Below are positions 42,139-49,701 of a stretch of DNA of 64,000 nt, one piece after another; position 1 is the stretch's first letter; each line of letters begins with the position of its first letter. The notes beneath the pieces were generated by a model. It worked only from the letters and a program-made list of their open reading frames with translations. It ran no database searches and had not been told where the DNA came from. Where the stretch lies: contig CAZQQL010000001.1 in NCBI GenBank assembly GCA_964595455.1, positions 16,911 to 80,910 on the forward strand, read 5' to 3'. Source of the DNA: DAOUEG01 sp964595455. Lineage in GTDB: Bacteria > Chloroflexota > Dehalococcoidia > Dehalococcoidales > RBG-16-60-22. The translations under genes were made by a program, and so were the position numbers.

Positions 42139-42948
42139 ATGGGTCACAAAAACTATTATGATATCCTCGGTGTCGGAAAAGACGCCACCCAGCAGGCCAT
42201 CAAGGATGCCTACCGTAAACTGGCGTTCCAGTACCATCCTGACAAAAACAAGGGCGATCCGGCCGCGACCGATAAGATGAAGGACCTTAACGAGGCCTAC
42301 GCCGTGTTGTCCGATCCCGCTAAGAGGAAGGAGTACGACTTCCTGAGCTCTCAGTATGGGACGGCAGCCTATGACCGTTTCCGCCAGGCGCATACCACCG
42401 AGGACATCTTCCGGGGTTCTGACATAGACCAGGTATTCGAGGAATTTGCCAGGATGTTCGGGTTCCGCAGTTCGGGGGACATCTTCCGCGAGTCGTACGG
42501 TCCCCAGTATCAAACGTTCCGGTTCTACCGCACGGGCGGTTACGGGCAAGGCTACGGAAACCGGCACGGGTTTCAAGGACAAAACGGAGCAAGATATTCG
42601 GCCGGTACCGGGGCCGGGATGCCTGTCCTCAACGGAGTGACAGGGAAGATAATCAGGTTCTTTCTTAAAAGGGTCGCCGGTGTTGAATTGCCCGAGAGAG
42701 GCGATGACCTGCTGGATAACCTCGACCTCGAACCTGAGATGGCGAGCCGCGGCGGCGAGGTAAGATATTCCATGGGGCAGAAAAACCTGATGGTCACGAT
42801 ACCGGCCGGGATAAAAGACGGCCAGCGCATCAGGCTTCGAGGTATGGGCGCTCAGGGTAAAGCCGGCGGGGAACCGGGTGACCTGTACCTGGAAGTGAAG
42901 ACAAAGAAGTCCTTCTTCCAGAAGATCAAAAATATGTTTACAGCCTGA
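42139..42948 (+). CDS. J-domain (DnaJ/CbpA-like) co-chaperone without zinc finger
   Basis: The J domain occupies residues 1-68 with YYDILGVGKDATQQAIKDAY, the HPD motif in YHPDKNKGD, and LNEAYAVLSDPAKRKEYD. A Gly/Phe/Tyr-rich linker follows (about 75-155), and a short C-terminal substrate-binding domain ends in AGIKDGQRIRLRGMGAQGKAGGEPGDLYLEV. The four CxxCxGxG zinc repeats of DnaJ are absent, so it is a type II (CbpA-like) protein of 269 residues. It stimulates a DnaK ATPase. An in-frame ATG at 42118 would add seven residues; the chosen ATG fits the domain boundary. No DnaK gene is in the window. Confidence 0.9.
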   Translation: MGHKNYYDILGVGKDATQQAIKDAYRKLAFQYHPDKNKGDPAATDKMKDLNEAYAVLSDPAKRKEYDFLSSQYGTAAYDRFRQAHTTEDIFRGSDIDQVFEEFARMFGFRSSGDIFRESYGPQYQTFRFYRTGGYGQGYGNRHGFQGQNGARYSAGTGAGMPVLNGVTGKIIRFFLKRVAGVELPERGDDLLDNLDLEPEMASRGGEVRYSMGQKNLMVTIPAGIKDGQRIRLRGMGAQGKAGGEPGDLYLEVKTKKSFFQKIKNMFTA

Positions 42949-43167
42949 TATCCGCTCACGATCCAGATTTCCGGCAAATTTCACTCCTGTTCATGAAAAC
43001 AAACGGGTGGAACAGCAGGATGACCGTTTCCAGTATCGAACCCCCTGGCCTTCGCATGTGCGTGACTCCAGTTTGCCTGAATACCTAACGTGAGCCCGGC
43101 GCGAAGGGCGTGCGTGTAGGGGAACTTACGAATTCTTCTATCGTTACGGTATTTATATACTGGTGTA

Positions 43168-43215
43168 GTCTCGCATGAATTGCTGTCGAGACGTGAGTAC
43201 ATAAGGAGGTCTCAC
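43168..43215 (+). promoter_or_regulatory. Alternative hairpins around the ribosome site of the DUF2795 gene
   Basis: GTCTCG (43168-43173) can pair with CGAGAC (43187-43192). GTGAG (43193-43197) can pair with CTCAC (43211-43215), which places the ribosome site AAGGAGG (43203-43209) in the loop of a second hairpin. They may modulate translation. Confidence 0.25.
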
Positions 43216-43216
43216 C

Positions 43217-43495
43217 ATGCGTGAAGAAGATCCTGCCGTCAGAGGCGGGCAAAAAGGAGGCAAAATAGGCGGGCCTAAAGGTGGAGAAGCATCCCTGCAT
43301 AGCCAGAAAGTCAGCGCCGCCCAGTTTGCCCAATACATGAAGGGCATTGGTTTTCCCGCGGACAAAAACCAGATTGTTCAGACTGCAAAGTCCAACGGCG
43401 CTCCGGAAAACGTCATGGAATTCTTCAACAGACTTCCCAGCCGGCAATATCACCGGGCGAACGAAGTGGAACAAGAATTCGGCAAACTCAAATAA
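43217..43495 (+). CDS. DUF2795-domain small protein with Gly/Lys-rich N-terminus
   Basis: The 92-residue protein starts with a Lys/Gly-rich stretch (GGQKGGKIGGPKGGE, about residues 10-24) reminiscent of KGG-type stress peptides. It then has a compact domain SAAQFAQYMKGIGFPADK... with EFFNRLPSRQYHRANEVEQEF (about 35-90), which matches DUF2795. Such proteins are small and basic or neutral; a stress or nucleic-acid role is suspected but unproven. An AAGGAGG ribosome site sits seven bases before the ATG. A strong hairpin follows. Confidence 0.8.
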   Translation: MREEDPAVRGGQKGGKIGGPKGGEASLHSQKVSAAQFAQYMKGIGFPADKNQIVQTAKSNGAPENVMEFFNRLPSRQYHRANEVEQEFGKLK

Positions 43496-43524
43496 CCCTT
43501 CAGGTATATTCCAGTCCTGGGATC

Positions 43525-43572
43525 AAACCGGGAAAAGCACAGTCCGTGGCAGGACCGGCCTTTTCCCGGTTT
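43525..43572 (+). terminator. Hairpin terminator after the DUF2795 gene
   Basis: AAACCGGGAAAAG (43525-43537) pairs perfectly with CTTTTCCCGGTTT (43560-43572), followed by GCATTTATTTG. It lies 29 bases after the stop codon. Confidence 0.65.
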
Positions 43573-43653
43573 GCATTTATTTGTCAGCAAATACCTAACT
43601 AAGTGCCTTTCCCGGACGTTCTATTTAGTGAAAAGAATATTAGGGGAGCTTTA

Positions 43654-44781
43654 ATGAGAAAATCCTTTTTCATCTGGTTACTGGGCATATCGGGGATCAT
43701 AGCGCTGGTCATCACCTGTAGTGGGTGCGGCGCTGCGATCACGACTCAGCCTGCATCCCAAACGGACCCGTTCACATCTGTGTGGGGTCCCGGAACCGAG
43801 CACATGATTACGTTCTCCGGTAATACCGCCGGACACAAAGCTGGTGAAAAATCGGAGTTTATCCTGAAATTGAAGAGTAACGCCAATGACAAATGGGAAG
43901 GCGAGTATCTCATCCAGCTTCTCAATGAGAACATCATAGTGCAGGAAATCGCTCGTGAGCCCTTCAGCGTGTCTTCCGGGCTCGAACCTCAAATACAGAT
44001 CAGCGTAACCTGGAAAGAAGGGCTCGACGGCCCGTATGGGCTGTCTCTCTTCGTACCCGCCCGGGGCGCCCAAAGTATCACTACCATATGGATAGGGGAG
44101 AAGGGCGGCCAATCAGCCGGACCGTGGCCATCCCTTTCCAGTCATCCGTGGCTCTGGCCAGATATGGCTTACACCGAGGAAGCTGCGCGCCGCGCGGCCG
44201 AAGACTTCATCCGGCAGAGCCCGACCTTCGCTTTCGACGGCATGGAAGATACCCTTGAACTCATCGAAACCCTCTACCCGGAAACCGAGCATGCCTTCCA
44301 GTTCGTGTACCGGTTTGACAGCACCCAGGCTGGCTACGGGGACAGGACCGGTCAAATGCTGGCGCAGGTCATCACGCCCCACGAAGCTATTATTACCGTG
44401 GAAAAAGGCGTGGTCAAGTCCGCGGTCATGGACGGGAAATGGGACATGCTGACGCAGGTAATGATTGACGATATAGAAATCGACCTTGCTCCGATACATG
44501 AAGTGGACGTCGCCGTGATGGAATCCTATCCGGAGCAGATCGGCATCAATATCGAACTTGGCCTGCGTGACGGCTGCACCACCTTCCATGATGCTGTGGT
44601 CACCCGTGACGACCTTACCGTCAACATAGAAGTGACTGCACAGCGCCCGGCGGACGCTGTCTGCACCGCGCTGTATACTTACTATACGAAGAACCTGAAT
44701 CTCGGCAGTGACTTCGAACGCGGCGCTACCTACACGCTCAACGTGAATGATTTCACGACCTCGTTTACCTATCCTGACTAA
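43654..44781 (+). CDS. Putative lipoprotein of unknown function
   Basis: The 375-residue protein has a lipoprotein-type signal: hydrophobic FIWLLGISGIIALVITCSG and Cys within CSGCGAA near residues 23-27. The mature part seems beta-rich and contains two regions: an immunoglobulin-like half (about 30-150) and a second half with repeated hydrophobic/acidic strands (about 170-370). I recognise no family motif. ATG 43654 has GGGAG six bases upstream; a GTG 51 bases earlier lacks such a site. The gene is flanked by terminators on both sides and appears monocistronic. Confidence 0.7.
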   Translation: MRKSFFIWLLGISGIIALVITCSGCGAAITTQPASQTDPFTSVWGPGTEHMITFSGNTAGHKAGEKSEFILKLKSNANDKWEGEYLIQLLNENIIVQEIAREPFSVSSGLEPQIQISVTWKEGLDGPYGLSLFVPARGAQSITTIWIGEKGGQSAGPWPSLSSHPWLWPDMAYTEEAARRAAEDFIRQSPTFAFDGMEDTLELIETLYPETEHAFQFVYRFDSTQAGYGDRTGQMLAQVITPHEAIITVEKGVVKSAVMDGKWDMLTQVMIDDIEIDLAPIHEVDVAVMESYPEQIGINIELGLRDGCTTFHDAVVTRDDLTVNIEVTAQRPADAVCTALYTYYTKNLNLGSDFERGATYTLNVNDFTTSFTYPD

Positions 44782-44798
44782 GGTCGTTATGACGGTAG

Positions 44799-44846
44799 CA
44801 AAGGCGGTAACACTATATTTAGTTGCCGCCTTTGTCATCTTCTTTT
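44799..44846 (+). terminator. Rho-independent terminator after the lipoprotein gene
   Basis: CAAAGGCGGTAAC (44799-44811) pairs with GTTGCCGCCTTTG (44822-44834), with one G-T pair. A pyrimidine-rich TCATCTTCTTTT tail follows. Confidence 0.85.
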
Positions 44847-44911
44847 CAACTATCCTGTGGGATTTCCGATACTATATTGACAGCGATATAACTGCCATGC
44901 TAAGATAATGC

Positions 44912-45153
44912 AGTTTCTCCGGAGCTGTCCTCCCTGTATCCCGTTTCAGGGACATGGGAATCAGCCGGTACCCCGATACTATCGGGGTCGACGGTAATGC
45001 TGGAAACGGCATTGCCTCCCGGGTGGAAAAGAGGAACTGATATGGCCCCAACACGTATCATAATGGCATCTGTCCCCCGGATGTCTCCTTCCATTTCTTT
45101 CCACCTCGCTATCGGCTCTGTTTTCCTGGGCAGACTGTCCCTCCGGAGAAACT
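44912..45153 (+). promoter_or_regulatory. Structured 5' leader, candidate riboswitch upstream of the ABC/FmdE operon
   Basis: AGTTTCTCCGGAG (44912-44924) and CTCCGGAGAAACT (45141-45153) form a perfect 13-bp stem enclosing about 215 bases. Inside are hairpins ACCCCGAT/ATCGGGGT (44970-44977 and 44981-44988), AATGC/GCATT (44996-45000 and 45009-45013) and CCTC/GAGG (45015-45018 and 45031-45034). The segment GCCTCCCGGGTGGAAAAG and the following GAGGAACT recall, from memory, the conserved core of the Moco/Tuco riboswitch. The B12 box of cobalamin riboswitches is absent. The class is unverified. Confidence 0.5.
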
Positions 45154-45163
45154 ATTTAAACGA

Positions 45164-45243
45164 CTCCGGAGAGGATTGCCTCCGTACTGACTTCAGCAGC
45201 TCCTCTCTTGATCCATATTCATCCCATGATTAAGAGATAGGAG
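45164..45243 (+). promoter_or_regulatory. Possible expression platform: mutually exclusive hairpins reaching the ribosome site
   Basis: A further copy of CTCCGGAG (45164-45171) can compete with the closing stem of the leader. GAGAGGA (45169-45175) can pair with TCCTCTC (45201-45207), and the same CTCCT segment can instead pair with the ribosome site AGGAG (45239-45243) of the gene at 45251. This would couple ligand binding to translation. Confidence 0.4.
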
Positions 45244-45250
45244 TACACTA

Positions 45251-46357
45251 ATGAATAAATGTCTTGCTGCCCTCGTTGTTTTGCTCATTATACTTGCAGC
45301 GTTACCTGTCATTTCTACCGGCTGTGAAAACCAGGTAACCACGTCCTCCGTCGCGGCGACTACCCGCACTATAACTGATATGTTCGGTCGGGAATTGGTC
45401 GTGCCATCCGTCATCAACCGCGTCCTTACCACCGGTCCGATAGAAATGGAACTGGTATACCTTATCGCGCCGGATAAACTGGCCGGGCTGAGCTTCACGT
45501 TCAACGGCAAGCCCTCTCTGGTACCGCAAAAGTACGCCAGCCTGCCCGTGGTCGGCGGCTGGTTCGGTACCCAGACCGGCAACTATGAGACCTTCATCGC
45601 CGCCCGGCCCGATATTATTCTCGAGGGGCAGTTCCAGGAATCCACGATCGCAGAACGGCAGGAGAAGTTCGGCAGTATCCCGGTGGTCGGCGTCTCCGCC
45701 GGTGAAGCATCTACCAACTATAAGGACGATGCCCTGACCGAATACGAAAAAGAAATCCGTTTCATCGGCGAACTGCTCGGGGAACAGGAACGGGCGGAAG
45801 CCCTCATTACCTACTATAAAGAAGCCATGCAGTACGTGGAGAGCATCGTTTCCGGCATGCCTGAGGCAGACAGGGTAAGGGTCTACTACGCCGAAGGCAA
45901 GGAAGGCTTCAGCACCGACCCCATCGGCTCCATGCATACCCGCTTGCTGGAATTCTGCGGCGGGATCAACGTTGCCGAGGTGGAACTCAAGGGGGGTTAC
46001 GGCATGGCGGAAACATCCTTCGAGCAGATTGCCGTATGGGACCCGGACATGATCATCATCGGGCGGGGCAGCCAGACCAGCCTCTATCAGGCCATTATGA
46101 CCTCCGGTACCTGGGGCGAACTCCGGGCAGTCAAGGACAAGCAGGTATTTCTCAGGCCGGACAACCCATTTTCCTGGTTCGACGGACCTCCCGGTCCCTG
46201 CCAGATAGTCGGCATGTACTGGATGGTCGACAAGCTCTATCCGGAAAAGACCGTCGGGCTGGACCTGGAAGGTAAGGTCAAGGAATTCTACAGCAAGTTC
46301 TTCCATTATGAGTTGACCGATGCGGAACTGAATAACCTTCTCGGAACGGGGCAGTAG
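45251..46357 (+). CDS. Periplasmic-binding lipoprotein of a BtuF/FepB/MolA-type ABC importer
   Basis: The 368-residue protein has a lipoprotein signal (LLIILAALPVISTG then Cys25). It has the cobalamin/iron/molybdate-type binding fold with RTITDMFGRELVVPSVINRV, the helical backbone of this class, and IILEGQF in place of the usual DLVI motif. Two lobes of about 100-130 residues surround a long helix. The ribosome site AGGAG precedes the ATG, and the candidate riboswitch lies just upstream. Ligands of this family include corrinoids, ferric siderophores and molybdate/tungstate; the FmdE gene in the operon makes a Mo/W or corrinoid ligand attractive but not shown. Confidence 0.9.
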   Translation: MNKCLAALVVLLIILAALPVISTGCENQVTTSSVAATTRTITDMFGRELVVPSVINRVLTTGPIEMELVYLIAPDKLAGLSFTFNGKPSLVPQKYASLPVVGGWFGTQTGNYETFIAARPDIILEGQFQESTIAERQEKFGSIPVVGVSAGEASTNYKDDALTEYEKEIRFIGELLGEQERAEALITYYKEAMQYVESIVSGMPEADRVRVYYAEGKEGFSTDPIGSMHTRLLEFCGGINVAEVELKGGYGMAETSFEQIAVWDPDMIIIGRGSQTSLYQAIMTSGTWGELRAVKDKQVFLRPDNPFSWFDGPPGPCQIVGMYWMVDKLYPEKTVGLDLEGKVKEFYSKFFHYELTDAELNNLLGTGQ

Positions 46358-46361
46358 CAGC

Positions 46362-47423
46362 ATGGCTGTGGACTGCACCAGGCCGGTTGAGAACCGGTGG
46401 CTCGCCGCGCTCAGGGCGCGCGGCGGGCTTTCCGCTACACTCTTGTTCGCAATCGTGCTTATGGCCCTTTTTATACTCTCCTTCGCCATCGGCCGCTATC
46501 CCGTGTCTCCTATCGATGTTATCAAGGTGTTTATCTCGCAGCTTCCCGGCATCGATATCGCCCTGCCGGAGATGGCGGCCACCGTGGTGATGGAGATCCG
46601 CCTGCCCCGCATCATCGCCGCTGTGCTCGTGGGCGGCAGTCTGTCCATCGCCGGGGCATCCTTTCAAGGTTTGTTCCGCAATCCCCTCGTCTCCCCGGAT
46701 ATCCTCGGCGTGGCCGCCGGGGCCGGGTTTGGAGCCGCGCTCGGTATTCTGGTTTCGGGAGACCCTTTCGTGGTCCAGGGACTGGCCTTCGTTTTCAGCC
46801 TCGCGGCGGTCGGGATCTCGTACTCCGTCAGCCGGGTGGTGCGCAGCAATCCCACCCTGAGCCTGATACTGGCTGGAATGGCCATCGGTTCGCTCTTCGG
46901 AGCGTTCCTTTCCCTGGTCAAGTATGTCGCCGATCCTACGGACCAGCTTCCCACCATCGTCTACTGGCTTATGGGAAGCCTGTCCGCTGTCGGGCATGAA
47001 GACCTCCTTATGGTGGCCGGCCCTATGATAGTCGGCATCATCGTACTGCTGCTTATACGCTGGCGGCTCAACGTGCTGGCCATGGGTGAAGAAGAAGCCC
47101 TCTCTCTGGGCGTGGATACTAGAAAAGTAAGGATAATCGTCATCATTTGTTGTACCATGATCACCGCCTCGGCGGTTTGCATCAGCGGCATTATCGGCTG
47201 GGTCGGCCTGGTGATCCCGCACATGGGGAGGATGCTGGTGGGGCCGTGCCACAAGAAACTCCTGCCGGTGGCGACGCTGATGGGCGCAGTCTTCCTGCTC
47301 CTCATCGATAACCTCACCCGCACGGCCGCTTCGGTGGAAATCCCGATAGGCATCCTGACGGCAATCATCGGCGTGCCGTTCTTCCTGTATCTCCTCACAA
47401 GTCGGAAAAAGGGGTGGTTATGA
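46362..47423 (+). CDS. FecCD/BtuC-family ABC transporter permease
   Basis: The 353-residue permease has about ten hydrophobic segments. The family motifs are RLPRIIAAVLVGGSLSIAGA (residues about 79-98) and FQGLFRNPLVSPDILGVAAGAGFG (about 99-122, read in two parts). A late segment GWVGLVIPHMGRMLVGPCHKKL matches the cytoplasmic coupling helix (GFVGLVxPHxxR). It starts four bases after the binding-protein stop. It works as a homodimer with the downstream ATPase. Substrate follows the operon: cobalamin, iron-siderophore or molybdate. Confidence 0.94.
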   Translation: MAVDCTRPVENRWLAALRARGGLSATLLFAIVLMALFILSFAIGRYPVSPIDVIKVFISQLPGIDIALPEMAATVVMEIRLPRIIAAVLVGGSLSIAGASFQGLFRNPLVSPDILGVAAGAGFGAALGILVSGDPFVVQGLAFVFSLAAVGISYSVSRVVRSNPTLSLILAGMAIGSLFGAFLSLVKYVADPTDQLPTIVYWLMGSLSAVGHEDLLMVAGPMIVGIIVLLLIRWRLNVLAMGEEEALSLGVDTRKVRIIVIICCTMITASAVCISGIIGWVGLVIPHMGRMLVGPCHKKLLPVATLMGAVFLLLIDNLTRTAASVEIPIGILTAIIGVPFFLYLLTSRKKGWL

Positions 47424-48253
47424 AACTGGTGGTACGGAACGCAGCGTTTCACTATACTCCTGGCGGTGAGTCCGGCTTCGACGATATGAGCCTGGATCTT
47501 GAAGACGGAGAAATCCTCTGCCTGCTCGGGCCCAACGGCTGCGGCAAGACCACGTTCCTCAAGTGTCTCTGTAATCTGATGCCCCTGGAAACAGGGGATG
47601 TCTTCATCGACGGCCGCAGCATCCATTCGATGCGCCGCCGGGAAGTAGCCCGGTACATGGGGTACGTTCCCCAGGTCCATCAGCCCGCCTTCCCCTTTTC
47701 GGTGCTGGACGCGGTGCTCGTGGGCCGGGCATCTCATCTCAACATGCTGGCTTCCCCGGCTGATAAGGACATAGCTATCGCCGTCAGAGCGCTGGAATCG
47801 CTGGGAATTGCTCATCTCCGGGAAAAACCTTACACTGAAATCAGCGGCGGTGAACGGCAACTGGTCATTTTTGCGCGGGTTATCGCCCAGCAGCCTTCTC
47901 TACTTTTGCTGGACGAGCCGACCTCCCACCTGGACTTCGGCAACCAGGTTCGGCTGTTGCAGGTCGTGCAGGACCTGGCGGATACCGGACTGCCAATAAT
48001 CATGACGTCGCATTTCCCGGACCATGTCTTCATGTCCGCCAGTAAGGTAGCGCTGATGAAAAACGGCGGGGTACTTGACTACGGTTGCCCGGATGATGTG
48101 GTGACGGAGGACAATCTCGGAGATATCTATGGCATCCCGGTAAACATCAGGTATATAGATGGGCCGGTGGGCAGGAAAATATGCATACCGCTGGTTTGCA
48201 ATGCAAATAACAACAAGGAAGTGACATCATGGAAGACTTCGCTTATTTCCTGA
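47420..48253 (+). CDS. ABC transporter ATP-binding protein, BtuD/FepC type
   Basis: The 277-residue ATPase has Walker A LGPNGCGKTTF (about residues 35-45), the Q-loop at GYVPQVHQPAFPFSVLDAV, the signature EISGGERQLVIFARVIAQ (about 136-153), Walker B LLLLDEPTSHLD and the H-loop TSHFPDH. Its ATG overlaps the permease stop (ATGA). The end overlaps the start of the FmdE gene by 25 bases. This completes a BtuCDF-type importer. Confidence 0.94.
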   Translation: MKLVVRNAAFHYTPGGESGFDDMSLDLEDGEILCLLGPNGCGKTTFLKCLCNLMPLETGDVFIDGRSIHSMRRREVARYMGYVPQVHQPAFPFSVLDAVLVGRASHLNMLASPADKDIAIAVRALESLGIAHLREKPYTEISGGERQLVIFARVIAQQPSLLLLDEPTSHLDFGNQVRLLQVVQDLADTGLPIIMTSHFPDHVFMSASKVALMKNGGVLDYGCPDDVVTEDNLGDIYGIPVNIRYIDGPVGRKICIPLVCNANNNKEVTSWKTSLIS

Positions 48254-48792
48254 ATAAGGCATCCGAATTCCACGGCGGAACGTGCGTCGGTCTTGCCCTG
48301 GGAACCCGGATCACCGTGGCGGCCCTGCGGTACCTGGGGTTGGATCCGTACCAGAACAATAAAAAGAAAGTCATTGTCTATGCTGAGATAGACCGCTGCA
48401 TGACTGACGCGGTCCAGGCCGTGACGGGGTGCTCGCTGGGGAAACGGTCTCTGAAGCACGTCAACTACGGGCGCTTTGCGGCGACGTTTGTCAACCTGGA
48501 GACGGGGAAAGCGGTCCGCGGTACCGTGACGAAAGTCTTTTCTTCCCAGTTAGATAAGGAAGACACGCTCAAAGAAATTGCTGCTACGCCGGATGAAGAG
48601 CTCGTGACCCTCCAGCCGGTACGTGTGATCATCCCGGAAAATGATCTGCCGGGGTCTCCCCGTGAAACTGCAGTCTGCTCCTCCTGTGGCGAGCGTATCG
48701 CGGACGGCAGGCACATTAAGCAGAACGGCGTCACTCTGTGCCAGGCCTGCGCGAACGGCGCTTACTATACCTTATTGGAAAGTGACAGGTAA
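48229..48792 (+). CDS. FmdE-family protein (formylmethanofuran dehydrogenase subunit E-like) with C-terminal zinc ribbon
   Basis: The N-terminal FmdE domain (about residues 1-130) has FHGGTCVGLALGTRITVAAL, VYAEIDRCMTDAVQAVTGCS and GKRSLKHVNYGRFAATFVNL. These hold the conserved Cys/His residues of the domain. The C-terminus carries a zinc ribbon CSSCGERIADG... CQAC (about 147-180). FmdE proteins are encoded beside Mo/W formylmethanofuran dehydrogenases in methanogens but also occur alone in anaerobic bacteria with metal transporters; the function there is unsettled. Here the gene overlaps the importer ATPase by 25 bases, so the protein belongs to the same pathway, likely as a metal- or cofactor-handling factor. 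Confidence 0.88.
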   Translation: MEDFAYFLNKASEFHGGTCVGLALGTRITVAALRYLGLDPYQNNKKKVIVYAEIDRCMTDAVQAVTGCSLGKRSLKHVNYGRFAATFVNLETGKAVRGTVTKVFSSQLDKEDTLKEIAATPDEELVTLQPVRVIIPENDLPGSPRETAVCSSCGERIADGRHIKQNGVTLCQACANGAYYTLLESDR

Positions 48793-48793
48793 T

Positions 48794-49630
48794 ATGGACT
48801 TCAACTCGATAGACTGGAACGCCATGTGGGGAGAAGCCTCCGGCCGAGGCCACTGGAGAGACGGGATGTCCCAGAAGGAATTATGGGACAAGCGGGCGGA
48901 TACCTTCGATAAAAGTGTCAACCGGGGCAAGGCTGGAGGAGAGCGGGACAAGGATGACTATATTTCGAGGATGCTGGACCGCATTGAAATCCAACCGGGG
49001 TGGACGGTGCTGGACATCGGTTCCGGACCGGGCATGCTGGCTATCCCGCTGGCTGAGAAAGGGGCCTCTATCACTGCCCTGGACATCTCTCCCAGGATGC
49101 TGGAACGTCTCCGTGACAACGCCGCAGAGAAGGACCTCGGCGGCGTGACCTGCATCAACGCTCCCTGGCAGGAAGCCCTGGCCAGGGTTCCTCCTCATGA
49201 TGTGGTGGTGGCTTCACGTTCGTTCATGGCCGGAGACATGAAACATGCCCTGGAATGTGTCGCCAATATCGCGAAACGGGCGGCCTATCTCACGTTCCCT
49301 GTCGTGCACCTGCCGTTCGATTTTGAGGTGTATCAGGTCATCGGTCGCGGAGAGAAAAAACATGCCCCGTATATTTACATTGCCAACATGCTCTACCAGA
49401 TGGGAATCCATGCTGACGTGGAGATTCTTTACTCAAAAGTGAAGGTCCGGTTTTCCAGCATCGAGGAAGCCGTCAGCAGCTTGCAATGGCGGACAGACCC
49501 CTTCACGCAAGAAGAACTGGCGGCGATACGGGCCTACCTGGGGCCGAAATTCGCCGATGCTGCGGGGGGTATTTTTACCCATGAGGGCTTTTCCCGCTGG
49601 GCGCTTATTTCCTGGAAGAACAGGACCTGA
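48794..49630 (+). CDS. Class I SAM-dependent methyltransferase
   Basis: The protein is about 278 residues. The SAM-binding motif I is VLDIGSGPGMLAIPLAEKG, motif II is ITALDISPRMLERLRDNAAE, and motif III lies near VVVASRSFM. It has an N-terminal segment WNAMWGEASGRGHWRDGMSQ of a subgroup often found with FmdE and metal ABC transporters. The start at 48794 is one base after the FmdE stop with a weak ribosome site; the frame runs further upstream inside fmdE but without likeness to methyltransferases. It is last in the operon. The methyl acceptor is unknown. Confidence 0.88.
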   Translation: MDFNSIDWNAMWGEASGRGHWRDGMSQKELWDKRADTFDKSVNRGKAGGERDKDDYISRMLDRIEIQPGWTVLDIGSGPGMLAIPLAEKGASITALDISPRMLERLRDNAAEKDLGGVTCINAPWQEALARVPPHDVVVASRSFMAGDMKHALECVANIAKRAAYLTFPVVHLPFDFEVYQVIGRGEKKHAPYIYIANMLYQMGIHADVEILYSKVKVRFSSIEEAVSSLQWRTDPFTQEELAAIRAYLGPKFADAAGGIFTHEGFSRWALISWKNRT

Positions 49631-49642
49631 CTCTCTTGCCAT

Positions 49643-49682
49643 AAAAAGAGGGTGCTGCCGCCCTCGGGCGGCAGCACCCTCT
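49643..49682 (-). terminator. Strong terminator of the UroD-family gene
   Basis: AGAGGGTGCTGCCGCC (49647-49662) and its 16-base complement (49667-49682) form a perfect stem with a short loop. Read on the minus strand a TTTTTAT tail follows (complement of 49641-49647). The plus-strand operon ends at 49630, so it may serve both genes. Confidence 0.92.
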
Positions 49683-49701
49683 GATTCACTTCAGGTAGCG
49701 T

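Noticed and set aside
44900..45160. Cobalamin riboswitch upstream of a BtuF-type gene
   Set aside because: The B12 box AGCCAGGAGACC-type segment and the CCCGCNACTG core are absent.
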